DNA of 64,000 nt from Firmicutes bacterium HGW-Firmicutes-1 (lineage in GTDB: Bacteria > Bacillota > Clostridia > Lachnospirales > Vallitaleaceae): contig PHAG01000004.1 of NCBI GenBank assembly GCA_002841625.1, positions 144,317 through 208,316 on the forward strand, given 5' to 3'. Positions 58,705 through 64,000 of the stretch are shown one piece after another. The notes below the pieces were generated by a model, which worked only from the letters and a program-made list of their open reading frames with translations, ran no database searches and was not told the DNA's origin. Every line of letters begins with the position of its first letter. Positions within the stretch are counted from its first letter, which is position 1. Position numbers and translations under genes: made by a program.

Positions 58705-59160
58705 TTAAAATGGTAAATCATCGTCGTCGTCAAACTCTTGGCTGATTGGAACAAATCCTTCTGCTGACTTCACAGGTTGTGGTGTTTCCGGATAACTAGA
58801 ACGAGCTTGCCCTTCAAACTTACCACGTTCCTCGAATGATTTTTTACTTTCAGCAAAATGCTGTTCATCCACTATTACATCAGTGCTCCATCGTTTAACG
58901 CCTTCTTTGTCATCATAAGAATTAACTTGTAAATGGCCTACGACTGCAACTTGCTGCCCCTTCTGAAAATATTTTTCAGCAAATTCGCCTCTCTTTCCAA
59001 ATGCCACTACATTAATGAAGTCTGCTTCAGGCTCACCTTCGCGTTTATATCCTCTGTTTACTGCTAGTGTATATCTAGCAATAGCCATTGGCTCAGCGCC
59101 TTGAGAATATCTCATCTCCGGATCCTTTGTTAATCTCCCCATTAAAATTACCTTGTTCAT
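58705..59160 (-). CDS. ssb: Single-stranded DNA-binding protein
   Basis: 151 residues. OB-fold start MNKVILMGRLTKDPEMRYSQ, FINVVAFGKRGEFAEKYFQK, GQQVAVVGHLQVNSYDDKEG, then a disordered linker and the acidic protein-docking tip DDDDLPF. Lies between rpsF and rpsR, as in most bacteria, so belongs to one operon with them. Confidence 0.97.
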   Translation of the reverse strand: MNKVILMGRLTKDPEMRYSQGAEPMAIARYTLAVNRGYKREGEPEADFINVVAFGKRGEFAEKYFQKGQQVAVVGHLQVNSYDDKEGVKRWSTDVIVDEQHFAESKKSFEERGKFEGQARSSYPETPQPVKSAEGFVPISQEFDDDDDLPF

Positions 59161-59225
59161 ACTAAATCCCCCTTGTAAGTGAATAATTTTATTTTAACAC
59201 AGCTTATGATAGCTGCATTATATTA

Positions 59226-59513
59226 TTATTCTTCGATATTTAAACATAAATATCTTAGTACTGTTTCCATAATACGAATTCTTTTTTCGATTTCGTTTGG
59301 AGCTTCAGCATCCGCTTCAAAATAGATAAAATAGTAAAAGCCTTCTTTGATTTTCTCAATTTCATAAGCTAGTCTTCTTTTACCCCAATCGTCAATTTTT
59401 GAGATTGTTCCTCCAAATCTTTCAACATAACCTTTCACTTTTTCTAAGGTTGCATCTCTTGATTCGTCGTCTAACTTACCATTGATTATAACTGCTAATT
59501 CATATTTATTCAT
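59226..59513 (-). CDS. rpsF: 30S ribosomal protein S6
   Basis: 95 residues. MNKYELAVIINGKLDDESRD, then VKGYVERFGGTISKIDDWGKRRLAYEIEKIKEGFYYFIYFE (cited as pattern, residues about 25-65) and a C-terminal helix KRIRIMETVLRYL. AAGGAGGTG precedes the ATG. First gene of the operon, with its own promoter and a 70-base leader that includes a small CTTAA/TTAAG hairpin; S6-S18 are known to control such leaders, which was not tested here. Confidence 0.97.
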   Translation of the reverse strand: MNKYELAVIINGKLDDESRDATLEKVKGYVERFGGTISKIDDWGKRRLAYEIEKIKEGFYYFIYFEADAEAPNEIEKRIRIMETVLRYLCLNIEE

Positions 59514-59588
59514 CTTTCCTACACCTCCTTCTGGTCTATGGCCCTTAATCTAGTTAAGAGCAAGGATATATTATATTTTAGCTTAAAA

Positions 59589-59617
59589 AGTATAACATAA
59601 TCAAGTTAAAAAAGCAA
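59589..59617 (-). promoter_or_regulatory. Promoter of the rpsF operon
   Basis: On the minus strand TTGCTT (59617-59612) and TATACT (59594-59589) are 17 bases apart, leaving a 5' leader of about 70 bases before rpsF. Confidence 0.6.
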
Positions 59618-59621
59618 CCCC

Positions 59622-59804
59622 TTACTTATTATCATTGATTTTCCTAATATTTTTTTCTAGTTTCACTCTTGGTATCATAACCATATGGTTACATCCTTTA
59701 CATTTCAACCTAAAGTCTATCCCGGTTCTTAAAACCTCCCAGTCAAAACTTCCACAAGGATGTGACTTTTTAAGAGTTATAATATCACTTACATGAATAT
59801 CCAT
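59622..59804 (-). CDS. DUF951-family protein
   Basis: 60 residues: MDIHVSDIITLKKSHPCGS at the start, FDWEVLRTGIDFRLKCKGC and a KxCNHMVMIPRVKLEK end. This Cys-containing beta protein (DUF951, YyzM-like) is common near rpsF and ychF in Firmicutes; function unknown. Its strong AGGAGG site lies seven bases from the ATG. Divergent from the plus-strand gene at 59876. Confidence 0.85.
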   Translation of the reverse strand: MDIHVSDIITLKKSHPCGSFDWEVLRTGIDFRLKCKGCNHMVMIPRVKLEKNIRKINDNK

Positions 59805-59828
59805 GACAATCCTCCTAAATTTATATCT

Positions 59829-59858
59829 TTGTACTCTTATTCTCTTATATGATATAAT
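59829..59858 (+). promoter_or_regulatory. Promoter of the small membrane protein gene
   Basis: TTGTAC (59829-59834) and TATAAT (59853-59858) are 18 bases apart; the ATG is 18 bases later, so the leader is very short. Confidence 0.55.
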
Positions 59859-59875
59859 AACTTTGAGGTGTTATT

Positions 59876-60232
59876 ATGACAAAATACATGCGTGAACATG
59901 AATCTTATTTGCTAGATGCGATGAAGCAAAACGATAAGTTAGTATACTTATTAGAATATCATAACCGTCAGATTAAATGGTTACAACATGAAAGAATCGT
60001 ACATTTGCTTGTGATGATATTTACTGCATTGTTATTTGTATTCTCTTTTGTTGGCATGATCTTGATGACTAATTTGTTTACCCTTTTGTTAGTATTGCTA
60101 CTTGGCGTACTAACAGTGACTTATATTATTCATTATTATGTACTTGAGAATACTGTTCAAAGATGGTATAAAATATCAAATTCTTTAAATCAGCAAATAG
60201 ATGCTATAGGCGTAAATTTACATACTTTATAA
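59876..60232 (+). CDS. Small membrane protein of unknown function
   Basis: 118 residues. A charged, helical N-terminus (1-40, with KYMREHESYLLDAMKQNDKL) is followed by two membrane helices (about 45-65 and 68-88: HLLVMIFTALLFVFSFVGMI and TLLLVLLLGVLTVTYIIHYY) and a short helical tail. No motif of a known family is seen. GAGGTG precedes the ATG. Alone on the plus strand, convergent with tRNA-Cys. No function can be given. Confidence 0.6.
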   Translation: MTKYMREHESYLLDAMKQNDKLVYLLEYHNRQIKWLQHERIVHLLVMIFTALLFVFSFVGMILMTNLFTLLLVLLLGVLTVTYIIHYYVLENTVQRWYKISNSLNQQIDAIGVNLHTL

Positions 60233-60238
60233 CAATAA

Positions 60239-60309
60239 AGGCGCCACCCAGATTTGAACTGGGGATGAAGGTGTTGCAGACCTCTGCCTTACCACTTGGC
60301 TATGGCGCC
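60239..60309 (-). tRNA. tRNA-Cys (GCA)
   Basis: 71 bases on the minus strand: 7-bp acceptor stem GGCGCC.../...GGCGCC with T73, D-arm AGCCAAGTGGTAAGGC, anticodon loop CTGCAAC (GCA) and T-arm GGTTCAAATC-like TTCAAAT. CCA is not encoded. Identical in all 71 bases to the gene at 63748. Confidence 0.95.
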
Positions 60310-60436
60310 AAAGGCACTCATAGAAATATTATATGCTGAGTGGTTAGGGTTTGTCAACAGTGTAGTTTGATGAAATTAGTCATTACGTGTCAGTCATGAT
60401 ATAATTACTTCTAAACACAACATTTCTAATTACTAT

Positions 60437-60913
60437 CTACAAATTAATAAACCAATTCCCCATATATTTTTTAATTAACAACAATATACTTGCTATCCCT
60501 ATCACCAGCAAAACTGATACCAAAGAATACTTTTCAATTACCATTCCTATAGCAAAGGCTGCTGCTGGCGGGTGCTCTGCATTCAAAATGACCATAAGAA
60601 AAATGGATAATCCTATGGCGATTGATCCTGTTACTGCAAAAGGAAAGGTGGGAATAAAATACTGTATCAAATTGCAAAAGTATCCAGTGAGTGCTCCAAT
60701 GATATATCCACCAAGAATACATCTAGTACTTGAACTTCTTTTTTTAGGACATGTAAAAACAATGAAACTTGTTGCTCCAATAGAAAAAATAATGGTTGCT
60801 TTCAATACAATGTCTACATAAAGTAAGATAACCATCAGAAAAGTAGTTGAAATAATACACTGAGAAATATATTTCCCTTTATTGTGTTTGAATTTTTCAT
60901 CAAATATTTTCAT
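60437..60913 (-). CDS. HPP-family membrane protein
   Basis: 158 residues, four or five membrane helices. The signature is NAEHPPAAAFAIGMVIE (HPP), with an earlier GATSFIVFTCPKKRSSSTR. The HPP family is linked to nitrite or other transport in some organisms but is mostly uncharacterised. AGGGAG precedes the ATG. Transcribed away from the antiporter operon, with the structured element at 60934 between them. Confidence 0.85.
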   Translation of the reverse strand: MKIFDEKFKHNKGKYISQCIISTTFLMVILLYVDIVLKATIIFSIGATSFIVFTCPKKRSSSTRCILGGYIIGALTGYFCNLIQYFIPTFPFAVTGSIAIGLSIFLMVILNAEHPPAAAFAIGMVIEKYSLVSVLLVIGIASILLLIKKYMGNWFINL

Positions 60914-60933
60914 TGATTCTCCCTGTTGTCAAA

Positions 60934-61070
60934 GTTACAAAACCTCCGCACTCGCTACGGTTTCGTAACCGAATGCAAGCTTCGCTGCACATCGGTTGGG
61001 GCTTGAACCCCCACCGATGTTGGAATTAGTTCCCCCACTTAATAAGTGGGGGAACCAATTCCATTCGGTT
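60934..61070 (+). ncRNA. Highly structured intergenic element (nested hairpins)
   Basis: Outer arms AACCGAATG (60967-60975) and CATTCGGTT (61062-61070) enclose two strong hairpins: ACATCGGTTGGGG / CCCCCACCGATGT (60989-61001 with 61008-61020) and CCCCCACTT/AAGTGGGGG (61032-61052) extended by GGAATT/AATTCC. A further stem GTTACAAAACC/GGTTTCGTAAC precedes it. Three-way-junction shape; on the plus strand upstream of the antiporter operon. A related shorter copy lies at 63674. Could be a structured RNA or the end of a lost mobile element. Confidence 0.45.
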
Positions 61071-61208
61071 AAATAAATCCTACACATATACTAAAGATAT
61101 AAACAGACACAACTTTATATAATATTATATTCAACAACTTAATATATGTCAATTATAACGCCTTGATTATTACACATTATTTTACACATAAAAATATTTC
61201 TTTGCCGA

Positions 61209-61233
61209 TTGTTCGAGCAATATTACTAGTAAT
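61209..61233 (+). promoter_or_regulatory. Possible operators of the antiporter operon
   Basis: TTGTTCGAGCAA (61209-61220, near-palindrome with two mismatches) is followed directly by the perfect palindrome ATTACTAGTAAT (61222-61233), 11 bases before the -35 box. Typical of a repressor or activator site; the regulator is unknown. Confidence 0.45.
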
Positions 61234-61244
61234 AGGATTAAACC

Positions 61245-61273
61245 TTGTTTAATAGAATCCATAGGCGTATAAT
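61245..61273 (+). promoter_or_regulatory. Promoter of the antiporter operon
   Basis: TTGTTT (61245-61250) and TATAAT (61268-61273) are 17 bases apart, about 80 bases before the TTG start at 61353. Confidence 0.65.
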
Positions 61274-61352
61274 TATTATTTGGGAAAAAGTAGCATATTT
61301 ACTGCTTCTTTATTTAAGTAGAAGTTACAAAAAAAAATTGGAGGCGATATAA

Positions 61353-62549
61353 TTGAACTTAATGACAGGGATAGGCCTTGCTATTATGAGTGGATTTTTT
61401 ATTGGAAAGCTTATTAACAAGCTTAAAATACCTTCGGTTGCTGGTTATATTATTGCCGGCCTTATACTTGGGCAATCTTTTTTAGGGATTTTAAACCTTG
61501 AATTCTTGGATCAAGTAAGTAGTGTTAGCGATATGGCACTTGGGCTAATTGCTTTTAGTATTGGAGGCGAACTACTCGCAAATAACTTAAAGAAAATTGG
61601 TAAAAAGGTATTTGCAATTGCTTTTTTTGAAGCATTTGGAGCATTCGGTATTGTTACAGGGGCAATGCTATTATTGAAACAACCCCTTGAGGTTGCACTA
61701 TTACTTGGAGCCGTTGCTTCAGCTACAGCACCAGCTGCTACCGTAATGGTCATCACCGAACTACGTGCTAAAGGTCCTCTCACTAGTACATTAATAGCAG
61801 TTGTGGCTATAGATGATGCTATATGCTTGATGATTTATGCTGTTGCATCTTCTATTGCTAGAGTTGCTATCTCCCACTCAGAAACAGTACGTTGGTCAAG
61901 TATTATTCTTAAACCCTTGGTAGAAATAGGTGGATCTATTGGTATAGGAATTGTAATGGGAGGTATCTTAGTCTTTATATTAGGTAAAGTTTCTTACACC
62001 AGAGAAATCCTTACAATATTAATTGCAGCAATTATGTTAACGTTAGGCATCGCCACCTTATTTAATTTATCAGCACTATTGAGCAATATGACATTGGGGA
62101 TAATGGTTGCTAATCTTAGTACCCATCGCACAAAAGTCTTTTCCATCATTGAATCGATTACTGCACCCATTTACACAGCTTTTTTTGTTCTGGCCGGTGC
62201 TAGATTAAACGTTAGTTTATTAGCTGAGGTTGGTATTATTGGTTTAGTTTATACTGTTGCACGAATTATTGGCAAAATTGGAGGTTCATCTCTAGGAGCA
62301 ACTATTACAAAAGCAGACCCAGTTATCAAAAAATATATTGGCTTTGGTTTACTATCTCAAATTGGTGTTGCAGTAGGTTTGGCCATTGTTATTAGTCATG
62401 AGTTTGCGGGAACTGAAATTGGAAGCTTAGTCATTACCGTCTTATTAGCAACAACCGTAATCACAGAAATTGTTGGACCTTTATGTACACGTTTTGCAAT
62501 TATGAAATCTGGTGAAAATGGTGCAGTAGATGATGAAGTAATCGAATAA
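61353..62549 (+). CDS. Cation/proton antiporter (CPA2/Kef-type, no regulatory domains)
   Basis: 398 residues, about 11-13 membrane helices, the CPA2 transport domain only. Family motifs: KLKIPSVAGYIIAGLILGQS, ALGLIAFSIGGELL, AVASATAPAATVMVITELRAKG, the paired Asp of AVVAIDDAICLMIYA, and FFVLAGARLNVSLLAEVG with IGFGLLSQIGVAVGLAI. No RCK/TrkA-N nucleotide-binding domain follows, so control must come from other proteins; two P-II-like proteins are encoded directly downstream. TTG start with GGAGG eight bases upstream. Likely exchanges Na+ or K+ for H+; the ion is not determined. Confidence 0.9.
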   Translation: MNLMTGIGLAIMSGFFIGKLINKLKIPSVAGYIIAGLILGQSFLGILNLEFLDQVSSVSDMALGLIAFSIGGELLANNLKKIGKKVFAIAFFEAFGAFGIVTGAMLLLKQPLEVALLLGAVASATAPAATVMVITELRAKGPLTSTLIAVVAIDDAICLMIYAVASSIARVAISHSETVRWSSIILKPLVEIGGSIGIGIVMGGILVFILGKVSYTREILTILIAAIMLTLGIATLFNLSALLSNMTLGIMVANLSTHRTKVFSIIESITAPIYTAFFVLAGARLNVSLLAEVGIIGLVYTVARIIGKIGGSSLGATITKADPVIKKYIGFGLLSQIGVAVGLAIVISHEFAGTEIGSLVITVLLATTVITEIVGPLCTRFAIMKSGENGAVDDEVIE

Positions 62550-62565
62550 GTATTTACAAACTAAA

Positions 62566-62982
62566 TTGGAGGGATATAAAATGCATGTATTGTTTATCGT
62601 TCTAAATGAAGTAGAATATCTAGCAGACATTTTAACAAGAATACGTGAAGTTGGTTTAAGAGGTGCAACAGTTATCGAGAGCATAGGATCAGCTACTGTA
62701 ATTGAAAATGATCTATATAGCGTATCTTTCCTAGCAAGCTTAGTCAACGTTCTTGAAGGAAAAAACAAAGCAAGTAGAGTTATTTTTTCACTTATTGAAA
62801 GAGAAGAGCAGGTTATAAAAGCAATGGATGAAGTTCAATTAATTTTAGGTGGAGATTTAAAAAAACCCAATAAAGGAATGATGTTCGTTTTACCAGTAAC
62901 TCATTTTCGTGGTGGTGAGCTTGAGAGACATATCGAGAGCCGCGAAATGAAAAAGAACTTAGCCAAGGGGAAAAAATCTTAA
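62566..62982 (+). CDS. P-II-like small protein, possible antiporter regulator (first)
   Basis: 138 residues. The order of elements is that of the P-II ferredoxin-like fold: strand HVLFIVLN, helix EVEYLADILTRIREVGL, strand RGATVIESIGS, an altered loop with a helix (ASLVNVLEGKN), strand SRVIFSLI, helix EREEQVIKAMDEVQLIL, and the C-terminal strand KGMMFVLPVTHFRGG (compare GKIFVLPV in GlnB). The usual T-loop is replaced by a helical stretch, so this is not a classical GlnB. It lies 16 bases after the antiporter gene, preceded by GGAGG. The function is inferred from fold and operon only. Confidence 0.6.
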   Translation: MEGYKMHVLFIVLNEVEYLADILTRIREVGLRGATVIESIGSATVIENDLYSVSFLASLVNVLEGKNKASRVIFSLIEREEQVIKAMDEVQLILGGDLKKPNKGMMFVLPVTHFRGGELERHIESREMKKNLAKGKKS

Positions 62983-62995
62983 TGGAGGTGTAGAT

Positions 62996-63364
62996 ATGTA
63001 TTTAATGGTTATAGTGATCAGCAATACGGAAAAGCTTAAATCAATAATAAAAGCCCTTAAAAACATAGATATAAAAGGTTCTATTGTAATAGATTCCATG
63101 GGCACAACTAATATTGATAATAGTTACTTAGGGTATAGGCCCGCCATTGAATCTACACTAAGGACAATCAGTGAAGTAACCAATTACAAAAAAACATTGT
63201 TATCAATCGTGGACTCTGAAGAAAAGGTTCTTGAAGCAATGGATATGATTGAAGCACTCCTTGGTAATAATATGAAGAAAACCAATACGGGAATTATGTT
63301 CACGATTCCCATGAGCTCTTATTTTAGTGGACAATCAAATAATATTAAAAATGATTCTTTATAG
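62996..63364 (+). CDS. P-II-like small protein, possible antiporter regulator (second)
   Basis: 122 residues, same build as the first: strand YLMVIVIS, helix NTEKLKSIIKALKNIDI, strand KGSIVIDSMGT, altered loop, helix SEEKVLEAMDMIEALLG and C-terminal strand TGIMFTIPMSSYFSG. Shared pattern with its neighbour (GMMF/GIMF, G(D/N)(L/M)KK) shows they are paralogues, though only about a quarter of the residues seem alike by eye. GGAGGTG lies seven bases before the ATG and it lies 13 bases after the first. Last gene of the operon, followed by a terminator. It could form a heteromer with the first. Confidence 0.6.
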   Translation: MYLMVIVISNTEKLKSIIKALKNIDIKGSIVIDSMGTTNIDNSYLGYRPAIESTLRTISEVTNYKKTLLSIVDSEEKVLEAMDMIEALLGNNMKKTNTGIMFTIPMSSYFSGQSNNIKNDSL

Positions 63365-63428
63365 GCATGCTGAAATTCTATAAGAGAGAAGAGAACCTCA
63401 AGATTGCGCACATTGCAAGGCGCACATC

Positions 63429-63466
63429 AAAAAAGACTTTAAACATTAGTTTAAAGTCTTTTTTTT
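63429..63466 (+). terminator. Terminator of the antiporter operon
   Basis: AAGACTTTAAAC (63433-63444) pairs perfectly with GTTTAAAGTCTT (63449-63460) and is followed by T-run; A-run before it makes it bidirectional, so it may also end the tRNA-fMet transcript on the minus strand. Confidence 0.9.
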
Positions 63467-63468
63467 AA

Positions 63469-63542
<74 letters not shown>

Positions 63543-63673
63543 TCAATATTTTATTGTGTGTGTTTTGTTGTTGTACATATAATTGTATACTTTATTATAT
63601 GTAGCGTCAAGTATAATTATTATCAAAAAAGATGTTATTTATACATGTTATCTTTAATTTCACTAGTTCTCAA

Positions 63674-63738
63674 GTGGGAGTCCATGCTCCCACCGTTGTC
63701 AGTGAGCCTCCACAAAATGTGGGGATCCTCTTCCAATA
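63674..63738 (+). ncRNA. Second, shorter structured element
   Basis: GTGGGAG/CTCCCAC (63674-63680 with 63687-63693) and CCACA/TGTGG (63710-63714 with 63718-63722) hairpins, separated by CGTTGTC and followed by TTCCAATAGG. The order hairpin, CACCG(A/T)TGT, hairpin, TTCCA(T/A)T(C)GG is the same as in the element at 60934, so the two appear related. Confidence 0.4.
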
Positions 63739-63747
63739 GGTGAAAAA

Positions 63748-63818
63748 AGGCGCCACCCAGATTTGAACTGGGGATGAAGGTGTTGCAGACCTCTGCCTTA
63801 CCACTTGGCTATGGCGCC
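63748..63818 (-). tRNA. tRNA-Cys (GCA), second copy
   Basis: 71 bases on the minus strand, identical to the gene at 60239 over its full length but with different flanking bases. Lies between the structured element and the 5S rRNA. Confidence 0.95.
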
Positions 63819-63899
63819 ATATAAGAAAACTATTCTAACCAAAATCTTTTGTTGCCTATCTTCCGTTTTCTAATTATTCAAGTAAAAATAAATAAAAAA

Positions 63900-64000
63900 T
63901 CGGCAGCCACCTACTCTCCCGGGTCGTTACCAACCAAGTACCATCGGCCGTCTATGCCTTAACCATCGTGTTCGGTATGGGAACGGGTGTTACCCATAGA
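63900..64000 (-). rRNA. 5S ribosomal RNA (3' part; 5' end beyond the window)
   Basis: On the minus strand the sequence contains ACACCCGTTCCCATACCGAACACG and GGTTAAGG-type loops and ends GGGAGAGTAGGTGGCTGCCG, diagnostic of 5S rRNA. The 5' end lies outside the window. It suggests an rRNA operon on the minus strand. Confidence 0.93.

Overview
The window is AT-rich DNA from a spore-forming, Gram-positive clostridium, most likely of the Lachnospirales/Eubacteriales group. Evidence for this is the low-GC codon use, strong GGAGG ribosome binding sites, sporulation genes (bofA, yaaL, a cwlD-like amidase), gene order shared with Bacillus and clostridia (rpsF-ssb-rpsR; gdpP-rplI-dnaB; tsaC-ptp-rpiB-upp-comEB beside atp), and an F-type ATP synthase whose c subunits carry a Na+-binding signature. 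No species can be named from sequence alone. Almost every gene lies on the minus strand; the exceptions are an ACT protein, a small membrane protein and an antiporter operon.

Layout. 1-1.3 kb: a Ser/Thr kinase cut by the window edge and fused to a degenerate P-loop domain. 1.5-5.1 kb: a PrsA-like foldase lipoprotein, a universal stress protein, a Tyr-rich protein of unknown function and YwmB; short paired inverted repeats sit between them. 5.4-15.7 kb: a three-gene surface operon of two very large secreted fibronectin-III-like proteins and an SLH-domain protein. 15.9-24 kb: a full atp operon (atpZ-I-B-E1-E2-F-H-A-G-D-C) with a doubled c subunit. 24-27 kb: cell-wall precursor genes (wecB, tagO) and an ACT protein. 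27-32 kb: comEB, upp, rpiB, ptp, tsaC, a CPBP protease and a CwlD-like amidase. 32-37.4 kb: a GH18 hydrolase, an intact histidine kinase, a response regulator and a second kinase-like sensor lacking both the phospho-acceptor His and the ATPase domain. 37.6-44.9 kb: an AIM24 protein and an LnrJKLMN-like ABC exporter with its two-component system and a lipoprotein. 45-52 kb: a compact Tad/Flp pilus operon with an FHA protein and a 54-residue pilin. 52-59.8 kb: a TPR-like membrane protein, then bofA/yaaL, dnaB, rplI, gdpP, rpsR, ssb, rpsF and small conserved genes. 59.9-64 kb: two identical tRNA-Cys genes, tRNA-fMet, an HPP membrane protein, a cation/proton antiporter operon with two P-II-like proteins, and the 3' part of a 5S rRNA.

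How the parts fit. A sodium theme runs through the window: the ATP synthase looks Na+-coupled and the last operon pairs a CPA2-type antiporter with two small proteins that read like P-II signalling proteins, a combination I regard as the best candidate for an undescribed regulatory system. Surface and envelope sensing is a second theme: SLH/FN3 proteins, Tad pilus, two NarL-type two-component loci, cell-wall hydrolases and a Ser/Thr kinase with an FHA protein. Promoters and terminators given here were read by eye; no database search was run and all family assignments rest on motif recognition.
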